Shown here: one piece after another, positions 24,525 to 33,891 of the stretch
Layout: each line of letters begins with the position of its first letter
Numbering within the stretch: position 1 is the stretch's first letter
Assembly: GCA_016286165.1 (NCBI GenBank)
Contig: JAEESE010000005.1
Location: 1 to 64,000, forward strand
DNA: 64,000 nt
Origin: Bacteroidaceae bacterium
GTDB lineage: Bacteria; Bacteroidota; Bacteroidia; Bacteroidales; Bacteroidaceae
Direction: 5' to 3'
Notes under the pieces: model-generated
The model's database searches: none
Told to the model about the DNA's origin: nothing
The model's input: only the letters and a program-made list of their open reading frames with translations
Translations under genes and position numbers: made by a program

Positions 24525-26435
24525 ATGATAGTTTGTATTGCCGAGAAACCGTCGGTGGCTCGCGACATAGCACGCATCCTGGGAGCCGACCGCGACTGCG
24601 GAGGATACCTCGAAGGGGGAGGATACCAGGTAACATGGACCTTTGGTCACCTTTGTGAACTGAAGGCTCCGGGCGATTATACCCCCATGTGGCAGTCGTG
24701 GAGCCTGGCCCAGTTGCCGATGGTACCGCCGCGCTTTGGCATCAGGCTGAAAGAGGACAAGGGTGTGGAACGCCAGTTCGCTATTATCGAGAAACTGATG
24801 CAGGCCGCCGACAGGATTATCAATTGCGGTGATGCCGGGCAGGAGGGTGAACTCATACAGCGATGGGTGATGCAGAAAGCCGGCGCACGCTGTCCCGTGC
24901 AGCGCCTATGGATAAGCTCGCTTACTGAGGAGGCTATCCGCGAGGGCTTCCAGACGCTCAAGGATCAGGATGAGTACCAGAGCCTCTACGAGGCAGGCCT
25001 CTGTCGTGCCATAGGCGATTGGATGCTCGGCATGAACGCCACGCGACTGTATACCCTGAAATATGGTTCCAATCGTCAGGTCCTTTCCATAGGCCGCGTG
25101 CAGACGCCCACCCTGGCGCTCATCGTGAACCGCCAGTATGAAATAGACAATTTCAAGCCCGAGACCTACTGGGTGCTCTCTACAGTGTACCGCGACACCA
25201 CGTTCACTGCCGTGATGGAGGAGGGCGACCGCGGTTTCAAGAGCGAGGAGGAAGGCCGTAAAGCCCTCGACACCATACGCGAGTTGCCCTTCGAGGTGAC
25301 TTCCGTAGAGAAGAAAGCAGGCAAGGAAGCACCACCACGACTCTTCGACCTCACCTCGTTGCAGGTGGAATGCAACAAGAAATTCGGCTATTCCGCCGAA
25401 CAAACCTTGCAGCTCATCCAAAGCCTTTACGAGAAGAAAGTGGCTACCTATCCTCGCGTCGACACCACTTTTCTGCCTGACGATGTCTTCCCCAAATGCC
25501 CGCAGATACTGGCTAATATGACGCCTTATGCAGGTTTCATACAACCCCTGACCGAAGGCGGCAAGAAACTGAAGAAAAGTACGAAGTTCTTCGACAACAG
25601 CAAGGTGACCGACCACCATGCCATCATACCCACCAACGTGCCCGTCACATCTGCATCGCTCACTGATATGGAGAAGCGCGTCTACGACCTCATCGCACGT
25701 CGGTTCATCGGGGCTTTCTATCCGGAATGTAAGTTCGAACAGACAACCATCATGGGCGAAGTGCGCAGCGAAGGTCTACGCGCCGGTACGTTCGACGACT
25801 TTATCCCCTTCCGCGCTTCAGGCAAACGTATCATTGATCCTGCCTGGCGAGTGCTATGGGAAAGGAAGAGACCGGCAACCAACGCCGACGCAACAGGAAA
25901 CACCGACAACCCTGACTCCACCGACAACCAGGACAATGCCGATACGACAGACGTACAGGAACGCACCCTGCCAAGTTTCCGCAAAGGCGAGAGCGGACCG
26001 CATGAGCCGAGCCTCACCGAGAAGCAGACCACGCCGCCCAAGCCTTACACCGAGGCCACACTACTTCGCGCTATGGAAACGGCCGGCAAGCTCGTCGACG
26101 ACGATGAGTTGCGCGACGCGCTCAAGGAGAACGGTATTGGGCGCCCATCCACCCGAGCTGCCATCATCGAGACATTGTTCAAGCGCAACTACATACGTCG
26201 CGTGCGCAAGAGCCTGGCGCCCACGCCTACGGGGGTGCAGCTTATAGGACTCATCCACGAAGAGTTGCTCAAGAGTGCCGAACTCACTGGCATCTGGGAA
26301 CGCAAGCTCCGCCAGATTGAACGCCACGAATACGACTCGCGCACTTTCATCAGCGAGCTCAAACAAATGGTTTCCGACATCGTGTTGGCCGTGATGCAAG
26401 ACAACAGCAACCGCCACGTAGGCCTGGCTCAGTAA
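24525..26435 (+). CDS. topB: DNA topoisomerase III (TopB)
   Basis: Type IA topoisomerase that decatenates DNA and resolves recombination intermediates. It is 636 residues. Toprim domain at the start (MIVCIAEKPSVARDIARILG; NCGDAGQEGELI), active-site tyrosine in ATYPRVDTTFL (about 310), and the GIGRPSTRA motif near the end (about 548). Odd feature: a low-complexity linker of Asp, Asn and Thr (about 446–478, NADATGNTDNPDSTDNQDNA) before the last domain. It has its own promoter. Confidence 0.95.
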   Translation: MIVCIAEKPSVARDIARILGADRDCGGYLEGGGYQVTWTFGHLCELKAPGDYTPMWQSWSLAQLPMVPPRFGIRLKEDKGVERQFAIIEKLMQAADRIINCGDAGQEGELIQRWVMQKAGARCPVQRLWISSLTEEAIREGFQTLKDQDEYQSLYEAGLCRAIGDWMLGMNATRLYTLKYGSNRQVLSIGRVQTPTLALIVNRQYEIDNFKPETYWVLSTVYRDTTFTAVMEEGDRGFKSEEEGRKALDTIRELPFEVTSVEKKAGKEAPPRLFDLTSLQVECNKKFGYSAEQTLQLIQSLYEKKVATYPRVDTTFLPDDVFPKCPQILANMTPYAGFIQPLTEGGKKLKKSTKFFDNSKVTDHHAIIPTNVPVTSASLTDMEKRVYDLIARRFIGAFYPECKFEQTTIMGEVRSEGLRAGTFDDFIPFRASGKRIIDPAWRVLWERKRPATNADATGNTDNPDSTDNQDNADTTDVQERTLPSFRKGESGPHEPSLTEKQTTPPKPYTEATLLRAMETAGKLVDDDELRDALKENGIGRPSTRAAIIETLFKRNYIRRVRKSLAPTPTGVQLIGLIHEELLKSAELTGIWERKLRQIERHEYDSRTFISELKQMVSDIVLAVMQDNSNRHVGLAQ

Positions 26436-26477
26436 CAAGAGCACTGCCTTCGTGGCGGTTGCTTAATTTATTATATG

Positions 26478-26549
26478 TAGCCCCGAGGGGAATCGAACCC
26501 CTATCTAAGGTTTAGGAAACCTCTATTCTATCCGTTGAACTACAGGGCC
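26478..26549 (-). tRNA. tRNA-Arg (CCT)
   Basis: Minus-strand cloverleaf. Acceptor GGCCCTG pairs with CGGGGCT using two G·T/G·U pairs. Anticodon stem GAGGT/ACCTT with loop TTCCTAA gives anticodon CCT. T-arm AGGGG-TTCGATT-CCCCT. It lies 12 bp downstream of tyrS on the same strand, so it may share that transcript. Confidence 0.93.
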
Positions 26550-26561
26550 CCACTTACTTCC

Positions 26562-27857
26562 TTACTCGGCGATGAGCAGGAAGTAGTTTTTCTTGCCGCG
26601 CTGCACCAGCAGATAACGGCCGTCGATAAGGTCGGCAACGGTCACAGGCTGGTCAAACTGCGCAAGTTTCTCTTTGTTCAGGCTTACGCCGCCGCCTTGC
26701 ACCATCTTACGCATCTCGCCCTTGCTGGGGAAACACTGAGTCTCCACAGCCATGAGGTCCACGGCCTTCACGCCTTCGCCTTCGAGCAGACTGCGGCTGA
26801 TGCGGAACTGCGGCACACCGTCGAACACATCGAGGAGCGTTTGCTCGTCAAGGGCCATCAGCGCTTCCTTGGTCGACTTGCCAAAGAGCATCTGCGAGGC
26901 TTCCTCAGCAGCACGCAAGTCCTCTTCGCTGTGCACCATCTTCGTGACCTCCTCGGCCAGACGGCGTTGCAATTCGCGGCGACCTGGGTCCTCGCGATGT
27001 CGTGCAATGAGCTCTTCTATCTCATCCTTGGGCAAGCTGGTGAATATCTTGATATAGCGCTCAGCATCCTCGTCGGCTACGTTGATCCAGAACTGGTAGA
27101 AGCGGTAGGGGCTTGTGTAGCGGCGGTCGAGCCATATATTACCTTGCTCGGTCTTGCCGAACTTGCGGCCGTCGCTCTTCGTGATAAGAGGACAAGTCAA
27201 AGCGTAAGCCTCGCCGCCGCCCATGCGACGGATGAGCTCCGTGCCAGTGGTGATATTACCCCATTGGTCGCTACCGCCCATCTGCAGCTTGCAACCCTTG
27301 TGGGTGTTCAGATAGTAGAAGTCGTAGCCTTGGAGCAGCTGATAGGTGAACTCGGTGAACGACAGGCCGTCGCGCGCTTCGCCGTTGAGGCGTTTCTGCA
27401 CGCTGTCCTTAGCCATCATGTAATTTACGGTGATGTGCTTACCTACGTCGCGGGCGAAAGCAAGGAAGGTGAAGTCCTTCATCCAATCGTAGTTGTTCAC
27501 CAACTCGGCACGGTTGGGAGCATCGCTCTCGAAATCGAGGAAATGTGCCAGCTGTGCCTTAATGCAAGCCACGTTATGTGCCAGCGTCTCCTCGTCAAGG
27601 AGGTTGCGCTCCTGGCTCTTGCCGCTGGGGTCACCGATCATGCCGGTGGCGCCTCCGATGAGTGCGAGGGGCTTGTGCCCGCAGCGCTGCAGGTGACGCA
27701 GCATCATCACGCCACAGAGGTGACCTATGTGGAGACTGTCGGCCGTGGGGTCAATGCCTACGTAGGCCGTCACTTGTTCTTTCTGAAGCAGTTCTTCGGT
27801 TCCCGGCATCATCTGGTGAACCATACCGCGCCATGTGAGTTCTTCTACGAAATTCAT
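26562..27857 (-). CDS. tyrS: Tyrosyl-tRNA synthetase
   Basis: Charges tRNA-Tyr. 431 residues, class I. The HIGH motif appears as DSLHIGHL (about 42), substrate pocket [22 protein letters not shown], and the KMSKS-like loop KFGKTEQGN (about 230). A C-terminal S4 RNA-binding domain covers about 360–431 ([11 protein letters not shown]). tRNA-Arg follows immediately. An equally long antisense frame is a shadow. Confidence 0.97.
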   Translation of the reverse strand: MNFVEELTWRGMVHQMMPGTEELLQKEQVTAYVGIDPTADSLHIGHLCGVMMLRHLQRCGHKPLALIGGATGMIGDPSGKSQERNLLDEETLAHNVACIKAQLAHFLDFESDAPNRAELVNNYDWMKDFTFLAFARDVGKHITVNYMMAKDSVQKRLNGEARDGLSFTEFTYQLLQGYDFYYLNTHKGCKLQMGGSDQWGNITTGTELIRRMGGGEAYALTCPLITKSDGRKFGKTEQGNIWLDRRYTSPYRFYQFWINVADEDAERYIKIFTSLPKDEIEELIARHREDPGRRELQRRLAEEVTKMVHSEEDLRAAEEASQMLFGKSTKEALMALDEQTLLDVFDGVPQFRISRSLLEGEGVKAVDLMAVETQCFPSKGEMRKMVQGGGVSLNKEKLAQFDQPVTVADLIDGRYLLVQRGKKNYFLLIAE

Positions 27858-27912
27858 CGAATTTATTTGCTATTTGACAATAAACTTTTTACTATTGTTG
27901 GATTTTCGGGCG

Positions 27913-27920
27913 CAAAGGTA
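27913..27920 (-). promoter_or_regulatory. −7 element TACCTTTG for tyrS
   Basis: Minus-strand match 56 bp upstream of the tyrS start. A GATTAGG-type microrepeat lies just beyond it. Confidence 0.6.
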
Positions 27921-28006
27921 GTAAAAGATTAGGGATTAGGGATTAAGGATAAGAGTTTTTTTTCAAAATTATTGCCATTTTACTTGACTTAGCCTTTTTG
28001 AGGTTG

Positions 28007-28014
28007 TATCTTTG
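28007..28014 (+). promoter_or_regulatory. −7 element TATCTTTG for miaB
   Basis: Plus-strand match 33 bp upstream of miaB. Confidence 0.65.
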
Positions 28015-28046
28015 CAGCCGAAATTGAGCTGTTTAGCTAAAAACGA

Positions 28047-29399
28047 ATGAAAAAACTATATATAGAGACGTATGGCTGCCAAATGAATGTGGCCGACTCG
28101 GAGGTGGTGGCGTCGGTAATGCAGATGGCCGGCTATGAAATCACAACCACCTTGGAAACTGCCGATGCCGTATTTCTCAACACGTGTTCGGTGCGCGACA
28201 ATGCCGAACAGAAGATTATACACCGTTTGGAAGCTCTTAGCGCCCTTCGGCGCCAACGCAACGGGGCTCTCATAATCGGAGTGCTGGGTTGTATGGCCGA
28301 GCGCGTGCAACACGAGTTGCTCGACAGCTACGGTGCCGACCTCGTATGCGGTCCTGATGCATATATGGCTCTGCCCGAGCTTATCGCCGAGGCTGAGTTA
28401 GGACATAAGGCCATCGACGTGGAGTTGTCGACCACAGAGACATATCGCGACGTAGTTCCGCAGCGCCTGCATGCCAACCTCATCGGCGGCTTCGTGAGCA
28501 TTATGCGCGGCTGCAACAACTTCTGCCACTACTGTATAGTACCATACACTCGCGGCCGCGAGCGCAGTCGCGACGTGGACAGCATCCTGCGTGAAGTGCG
28601 CGACCTGCGCGACCGCGGCTTCAAGGAGGTAACGTTGCTAGGACAGAACGTGAACAGCTACTTGTTCAGTGGACAATGGACAGTTGACCCCCTTAAGGGG
28701 GAGCAGGGAGGGTGTCTGCGTTTTCCCGACCTCCTGCGCGCCGTTGCCCGCGAGGTGCCGGAGATGCGCATACGCTTCACCACCAGTCACCCCAAGGATA
28801 TGAGCGACGATACGCTGCGTGTCATTGCCGAGGAACCTAACGTATGCAGGCATATTCACCTGCCAGTGCAGAGCGGTTCGGATGCCGTGCTCGCGCGTAT
28901 GAATAGAAAGTACACGCGCGAGTGGTATCTGGAGCGCGTCGAGGCTATCCGTCGCATCATCCCCGACTGCGGTCTCTCTACCGATATCTTTGTAGGCTAC
29001 TGCGGCGAGACGGAAGAGGACCACCAGCTATCGCTCTCGCTGATGCGCGAGGTGGGCTACGACTCGGCCTTTATGTTCAAGTACAGCGAGCGCCCGGGGA
29101 CCTATGCCTCCAAGCATTTCCCCGACGATATCCCCGAGGAGGTGAAACTGCGGCGCCTCAACGAACTCATCGCCCTGCAGAACGAGATATCGGCTCAGCG
29201 CAATGCCGAGCAGGTGGGCAAGACGGTGGAGGTGCTCGTTGAAGGCTATAGCAAACGCTCGCGCGACCAGCTCTTCGGCCGCACTGAGCAGAACCGCGTC
29301 GTGGTCTTCGACCGCGGACAGCACCACATTGGTGACCGAGTCCGCGTGAAGATAACCTCTAGCAGTTCGGCAACACTCAAAGGCACAGAATGTAATTAA
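28047..29399 (+). CDS. miaB: tRNA-2-methylthio-N6-dimethylallyladenosine synthase MiaB
   Basis: Radical-SAM methylthiotransferase that adds the methylthio group to i6A37 of tRNA. It is 450 residues: UPF0004 domain with cysteines in YGCQMNVAD, NTCSVRD and LGCMAE, radical-SAM CNNFCHYC (about 155–162), and a C-terminal TRAM domain (about 385–448). Odd feature: after LLGQNVNSYLF, where the chain should go almost directly to FPDLLRAVA, there are about 20 extra residues (SGQWTVDPLKGEQGGCLR) encoded by a palindromic element also found in the flippase gene. Starts the run to ftsX. Confidence 0.96.
   Translation: MKKLYIETYGCQMNVADSEVVASVMQMAGYEITTTLETADAVFLNTCSVRDNAEQKIIHRLEALSALRRQRNGALIIGVLGCMAERVQHELLDSYGADLVCGPDAYMALPELIAEAELGHKAIDVELSTTETYRDVVPQRLHANLIGGFVSIMRGCNNFCHYCIVPYTRGRERSRDVDSILREVRDLRDRGFKEVTLLGQNVNSYLFSGQWTVDPLKGEQGGCLRFPDLLRAVAREVPEMRIRFTTSHPKDMSDDTLRVIAEEPNVCRHIHLPVQSGSDAVLARMNRKYTREWYLERVEAIRRIIPDCGLSTDIFVGYCGETEEDHQLSLSLMREVGYDSAFMFKYSERPGTYASKHFPDDIPEEVKLRRLNELIALQNEISAQRNAEQVGKTVEVLVEGYSKRSRDQLFGRTEQNRVVVFDRGQHHIGDRVRVKITSSSSATLKGTECN
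28688..28712 (+). repeat. In-frame palindromic GC element in miaB
   Basis: CCCCCTTAAGGGGG followed by AGCAGGGAGGG. It is 23/25 identical to 61654–61678 in the flippase gene. It encodes part of the extra loop of MiaB. Confidence 0.75.
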
Positions 29400-29435
29400 C
29401 AAGTATAAAGCTAACGCCTTCCAAAACTATAACCG

Positions 29436-30308
29436 ATGAAAAAGAAAAAACATAGAATCTTCGGTCGCATGCAGTGGCTCACCTCATGCATCAGCACCAC
29501 GCTGGTATTGCTGCTCCTCGGCCTCGTGGTGCTCTTCGGTCTTTCGGCACGCGAGCTGTCGAAGAGCGTGAAGGAGAACTTCACCGTAACGTTGTTGCTC
29601 GACGACGACCTCGAGGAGACCGATGCGCGCGCCTTCCAAAAACGACTTGACACGCAGCCCTACGCACGCGCCACCACGCTCATCACCGCCGAACAAGCCT
29701 TGAAAGAGGAGAGCGAGCGCATGGGTACTGACCCAAGCGAATTCCTCGGTGGCGACAACCCATACACCGCCAGCATCGAGATGAACGTGATGGCCGACTA
29801 CGCCTGCACCGACAGTCTGCTCGCCATCACCCGACAGCTCAAGAGCCTCTGGCAGGTGGCTGACGTCGTCTATCAGCGCGACATCATCGACAGCCTCAAT
29901 CAGACGCTGCGCAAAGCCACCCTCGTGCTGGCAGCGCTGGCCGTGCTGCTGATGATCATTTCGGTGGTTCTCATCAACAACACCGTGCGCCTCAGCGTCT
30001 ATTCACGCCGCCACACCATACACACCATGCGTCTGGTAGGAGCTTCATGGAGCTTTATCCGCTGGCCGTTCCTCAAGCGCAGCCTCGGCATAGGACTCGT
30101 GGCAGCTATCATAGCCATTGCCCTGCTGCTCGCAGGCGTGCAATGGGCTGTGGCTCAAGACTCTTACATCGCCACCATCATCACACGCGAAACCGTCATC
30201 GCCATGGTTGTCACAGTGCTCTTGGCCGGCCTCCTTCTCACCTTCGTATGCACCTGGCTCAGCGTCGGCCACTTCCTGCGAATGAAGGAGAATGAAATGT
30301 ATGAGTAA
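29436..30308 (+). CDS. ftsX: Cell division protein FtsX
   Basis: Membrane partner of the ATPase FtsE; together they control septal peptidoglycan hydrolases. 290 residues: one N-terminal membrane segment (about 21–40), an extracytoplasmic domain (about 48–155, FTVTLLLDDDLEETDA) and three C-terminal segments (about 165, 215, 255) with the FtsX signature NNTVRLSVYSRRHTIHTMRL. No ftsE gene is in this window. It begins the conserved Bacteroidetes block ftsX–DUF3098–uppP–truB–queA. Confidence 0.93.
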   Translation: MKKKKHRIFGRMQWLTSCISTTLVLLLLGLVVLFGLSARELSKSVKENFTVTLLLDDDLEETDARAFQKRLDTQPYARATTLITAEQALKEESERMGTDPSEFLGGDNPYTASIEMNVMADYACTDSLLAITRQLKSLWQVADVVYQRDIIDSLNQTLRKATLVLAALAVLLMIISVVLINNTVRLSVYSRRHTIHTMRLVGASWSFIRWPFLKRSLGIGLVAAIIAIALLLAGVQWAVAQDSYIATIITRETVIAMVVTVLLAGLLLTFVCTWLSVGHFLRMKENEMYE

Positions 30309-30346
30309 ATACAGCCAAATACAACAACTCCCGTTTTTTATATACA

Positions 30347-30580
30347 ATGGATAAGAAAAATTTTGCATTCGGACGAATGAACTTCATTTTGCTGGCCATC
30401 GGCGTGATTGCCGTGGTCCTCGGATTCATTCTTATGTCCGGTTCCGGTTCTACCGAGACAGAGTTCAACCCGGAGATATTCTCCGCATTACGCATCAAAG
30501 TGGCACCCGTCATCTGCTTCCTGGGCTTCGTATTCATTGGCTTTGCCATCATGTACAAGTCCCGAAAGGAAACGGACTGA
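30347..30580 (+). CDS. DUF3098 small membrane protein
   Basis: 77 residues with two membrane segments (about 13–30 and 50–68) separated by a short loop (SGSGSTETEFNPEIFSALRI). The sequence FGRMNFILLAIGVIAVVLGF and its place between ftsX and uppP identify the Bacteroidetes-specific DUF3098 family. The function is unknown; its constant neighbours suggest a link to envelope or division. Confidence 0.88.
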   Translation: MDKKNFAFGRMNFILLAIGVIAVVLGFILMSGSGSTETEFNPEIFSALRIKVAPVICFLGFVFIGFAIMYKSRKETD

Positions 30581-30613
30581 CACCGTCACGCCTAATCATA
30601 AAGCTACCATCAA

Positions 30614-31423
30614 ATGAATAGTCTGGAAGCTTTGTTCATGGGCCTGCTTCAAGGCCTTACGGAATATCTGCCCGTGTCATCGAGCGGTCACCTCGCCATA
30701 GCCGCCGAACTCTTCGGTGTTGACGGCGAGCAGAACCTCACCTTCACCATTGCCGTTCATGTTGCCACGGTGTTGTCCACGTTGGTTATCCTGTGGAAGG
30801 AGATAGTATGGATCTTCAAGGGCCTCTTCAAATGGGACGGCTCACTCAACAACGAACAGCGCTATGCCTTGGCCATCCTCGTATCCATGATTCCCGTGGG
30901 CATCGTCGGTGTGTTCTTCAAGGACTACGTCGAGGAGATTTTCGGGGCAGGCCTGCTCGTCGTAGGCTGTTGCCTGCTGGTCACGGCCGCCCTCCTCATC
31001 TTCAGCTACTATGCCAAGCCCCGTTCTAAAGCTCACGTTTCGCTCGGCGACGCATTCGTCATAGGCCTGGCACAGGCCGTGGCTGTGCTTCCAGGCGTTT
31101 CACGCTCAGGCTCTACCATAGCCACCGGTCTCCTGTTGGGCAACCGCAAGGAGTCGCTGGCGCAGTTCAGCTTCCTCATGGTCATACCGCCCATTTTGGG
31201 CGAAGCGCTCCTGGACATCGTCAAGGCCGCCCACCAAGGTACCGACGCTGCCACAGCGGGCATAGGCCTCGTGCCTCTGGCCATAGGATTCCTCGCCGCC
31301 TTCGTCAGCGGTTGCGTGGCCTGTCGCTGGATGATCAACATTGTGCGTCGCGGCAAACTCGTCTACTTCGGCATCTACTGCGCCATCATAGGCGCTGCCG
31401 TAATAGCCTATTCACTCTTATGA
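30614..31423 (+). CDS. uppP: Undecaprenyl-diphosphatase UppP (BacA)
   Basis: Integral membrane phosphatase that recycles undecaprenyl diphosphate for cell-wall synthesis and confers bacitracin tolerance. 269 residues, several membrane spans. The active-site motifs are [16 protein letters not shown] (near 16–30) and [18 protein letters not shown] (about 157–175). The stop overlaps the truB start by 4 nt (ATGA), so the two are translationally coupled. Confidence 0.96.
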   Translation: MNSLEALFMGLLQGLTEYLPVSSSGHLAIAAELFGVDGEQNLTFTIAVHVATVLSTLVILWKEIVWIFKGLFKWDGSLNNEQRYALAILVSMIPVGIVGVFFKDYVEEIFGAGLLVVGCCLLVTAALLIFSYYAKPRSKAHVSLGDAFVIGLAQAVAVLPGVSRSGSTIATGLLLGNRKESLAQFSFLMVIPPILGEALLDIVKAAHQGTDAATAGIGLVPLAIGFLAAFVSGCVACRWMINIVRRGKLVYFGIYCAIIGAAVIAYSLL

Positions 31424-32295
31424 ATTTCGTAGAAGGAGAAATACTCTATATCGACAAGCCGCTGCGCTGGACTTCATTCGACGTGGTGAACAAAGTTCGA
31501 TGGCTGCTCTGCCGACACCTGGGGACCAAGAAACTCAAGGTGGGGCACGCAGGCACCCTCGACCCCTTGGCCACCGGCGTGATGATAGTATGCACGGGGC
31601 GCGCCACCAAGCGCATCGACGAGCTGCAGGCGCAGACAAAAGAGTATGTCGCCACACTGCGTCTGGGCGCCACCACCCCCTCCTTCGACCTCGAACATCC
31701 CATCGACGCTTACTTCCCCACCGACCATATCACCCGTGAACAGGTGGAACAGGTCCTTCAAACATTCCTCGGACGCATAGAGCAAGTGCCCCCTACATAT
31801 TCTGCCGTTAAGGTCGATGGCAAGCGGGCCTACGACCTGGCGCGCAAGGAGAAGGACGTGGAACTGAAACCCAAAATCCTCGTTATCGACGAGATAGAAC
31901 TGCTGGAGTGCAAGTTGAATGAAGAACATAATACCCCTGTTTCCTCTGAAGGTAGCCCTTACTCTTCACTCCAAGGCGAAGCCGAGAATCTGCACTCTTC
32001 ACTCTCAGCCATACCCCGCACCGGAATGCGCAACAAAGCCTTCCTCACGGCACCCATCGACGCGCCCGAAGCCGACACCTATCCCAGCATTACCATACGC
32101 GTGGTATGCTCCAAAGGCACCTACATACGGGCCCTCGCCCGTGACATAGGCAAAGCCCTCGGCAGCGGAGCTCATCTCACCGCTTTGCGCCGCACACGCG
32201 TCGGCGGTGTCACCGCGGATCAGTGTCTCCCCATGGACACTTTCCCTGAATGGCTACAACAACAGGACATTGTAAAATCCCAAGCCGTCAACTAG
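31420..32295 (+). CDS. truB: tRNA pseudouridine-55 synthase TruB
   Basis: Makes pseudouridine 55 in the T-loop of tRNAs. 291 residues from ATG 31420 (overlapping uppP by 4 nt; the longer frame from 31312 lies inside uppP). Catalytic Asp in [13 protein letters not shown] (about 46), later [17 protein letters not shown] and [15 protein letters not shown]. Odd feature: between EIELLEC (about 163) and PSITIRVVC (about 222) lie ~50 extra Ser/Glu/Pro-rich residues encoded by a direct-repeat element where the family has a short loop. Confidence 0.95.
   Translation: MNFVEGEILYIDKPLRWTSFDVVNKVRWLLCRHLGTKKLKVGHAGTLDPLATGVMIVCTGRATKRIDELQAQTKEYVATLRLGATTPSFDLEHPIDAYFPTDHITREQVEQVLQTFLGRIEQVPPTYSAVKVDGKRAYDLARKEKDVELKPKILVIDEIELLECKLNEEHNTPVSSEGSPYSSLQGEAENLHSSLSAIPRTGMRNKAFLTAPIDAPEADTYPSITIRVVCSKGTYIRALARDIGKALGSGAHLTALRRTRVGGVTADQCLPMDTFPEWLQQQDIVKSQAVN
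31961..32004 (+). repeat. In-frame direct-repeat element in truB
   Basis: ACTCTTCACTC occurs exactly at 31961–31971 and 31994–32004, 33 nt (11 codons) apart, inside the extra loop of TruB. It resembles the reverse complement of the lpxB repeat. Confidence 0.55.
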
Positions 32296-32388
32296 TGAAT
32301 TTAATTTCACCAATAAACCGTAGATCTCTTCTGTTGTAAGTAAATTCAATCGTAAATTGTCAAATTGTTAATCCCTCAAATTTCCAAT

Positions 32389-33453
32389 ATGAAGCTCTCC
32401 CAATTCAAATTCAAGCTCCCGCAGGAGCGCATTGCCCAGTATCCTATGCCTTTCCGCGACGATTGTCGCCTGATGGTCCTGCACAAGAAGAGTGGCGTGA
32501 TAGAGCACCGCGAGCATTTCTACGACCTGCTCGACTACTTCGACGAGCACGACGTCTTCGTGTTCAACGACACCAAGGTCTTCCCCGCCCGTCTTGAAGG
32601 CAACAAAGAGAAGACAGGCGCCAAGATAGAGGTCTTCCTACTGCGCGAACTCAACCCGTCCATGCGCCTGTGGGATGTCCTCGTGGAACCCGCACGCAAG
32701 ATTCGTATCGGCAACAAGCTCTATTTCGGCGAGGACGAGAGCATGGTGGCCGAGGTCATCGACAACACCACCAGCCGCGGCCGCACTCTGCGCTTCCTCT
32801 ATGACGGTCCCCACGAGGAGTTCAAAGAGGCGCTCTACGCCTTGGGCGAGGCACCCCTGCCCCGTCAGATGATTACACGCAAGGCCGAGCCTCAGGACAT
32901 AGAGGATTTCCAATGTGTCTTCGCTAAAAACGAGGGAGCCGTCACCGCACCCGCCTCCGGACTCCATTTCTCCAAGCACCTGCTCAAGCGTATGGAGATC
33001 AAGGGCATCGATATGACCTATATCACGCTCCACTGCGGACTCGGTAATTTCCGCGATATCGATGTCGAGGACCTCTCCAAGCACAAGATGGAGAGCGAGG
33101 AGATGCATGTGGGTGCCGAGGCGTGCAAGATGGTGAATGCCGCTAAGGATGCCGGCCATAGGATATGCGCCGTAGGCACCACCGTGCAACGTGCCATCGA
33201 GACCGCCATTGGTGCCGACCTTCGCCTTAAGGAGTTCGATGGCTGGACAAATAAATTCATCTACCCGCCCTACGATTTCGGCATCGCCAACGCCATGGTA
33301 GCTAATTTCAACCTGCCCTACTCCACACTCCTCATGCTCACCTGCGCCTTCGGCGACTACGACCTCGTGATGACAGCCTACAAGGAAGCCCTGCGTGACA
33401 ACCGTTACCGCTTCGGCACCTACGGCGATGCCATGCTGATATTGAGCGACTAA
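32389..33453 (+). CDS. queA: SAM:tRNA ribosyltransferase-isomerase QueA
   Basis: Transfers the ribosyl part of SAM to preQ1 in tRNA to make epoxyqueuosine. 354 residues from ATG 32389 ([19 protein letters not shown]); the longer frame from 32365 lacks conservation. [25 protein letters not shown] and the final GDAMLIL are family features. It follows truB after about 90 bp containing an 8-bp inverted repeat, TGAATTTA/TAAATTCA. Confidence 0.95.
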   Translation: MKLSQFKFKLPQERIAQYPMPFRDDCRLMVLHKKSGVIEHREHFYDLLDYFDEHDVFVFNDTKVFPARLEGNKEKTGAKIEVFLLRELNPSMRLWDVLVEPARKIRIGNKLYFGEDESMVAEVIDNTTSRGRTLRFLYDGPHEEFKEALYALGEAPLPRQMITRKAEPQDIEDFQCVFAKNEGAVTAPASGLHFSKHLLKRMEIKGIDMTYITLHCGLGNFRDIDVEDLSKHKMESEEMHVGAEACKMVNAAKDAGHRICAVGTTVQRAIETAIGADLRLKEFDGWTNKFIYPPYDFGIANAMVANFNLPYSTLLMLTCAFGDYDLVMTAYKEALRDNRYRFGTYGDAMLILSD

Positions 33454-33476
33454 GCCGCTATAAACTGTCAACTATC

Positions 33477-33890
33477 ATGGCAGACATCTATCTTAGTTTA
33501 GGCAGCAACCTTGGTGACCGCCACACCCTACTCCTGTCAGCTATAGAAGCATTGATAGAGCGTGTAGGGCGTCTCGTGGCATCATCATCGTTCATCGAGA
33601 CCGAGCCGTGGGGCTTCCAAAGTAAACACCAGTTCATGAACGCTGTGGTGCTCATGCAAACAGAACTGTCGCCGCGCCAACTGCTCGCCGTCACCCAGGA
33701 CATAGAGAAGCAACTGGGACGAACCGCCAAAAGCGAGGGAGGCGCCTACCACGACCGCCCCATTGACATCGACATTCTCCTCTACGGCGACCTGCACATC
33801 AACCAGCCCGACCTCATCATCCCCCATCCACGCATGCACCAACGAGACTTTGTCATGCGCCCGCTTAACGAAATAAGAGGGATCCACTAA
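33477..33890 (+). CDS. folK: 2-amino-4-hydroxy-6-hydroxymethyldihydropteridine pyrophosphokinase FolK
   Basis: Pyrophosphorylates the pterin for folate synthesis. 137 residues, a short form of the family. LSLGSNLGDR at the start, FIETEPWGF, and the metal/ATP motif RPIDIDILLYGD (about 98–109) followed by IPHPRMHQRDFVMRPL are present. It is 23 bp after queA and 1 bp before the DUF1349 lipoprotein. Confidence 0.95.
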   Translation: MADIYLSLGSNLGDRHTLLLSAIEALIERVGRLVASSSFIETEPWGFQSKHQFMNAVVLMQTELSPRQLLAVTQDIEKQLGRTAKSEGGAYHDRPIDIDILLYGDLHINQPDLIIPHPRMHQRDFVMRPLNEIRGIH

Positions 33891-33891
33891 T

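Noticed and set aside
26535..27932. 465-codon plus-strand frame antisense to tyrS
   Set aside because: It covers tyrS exactly and has no domain sense; it arises from codon usage of tyrS on the other strand.
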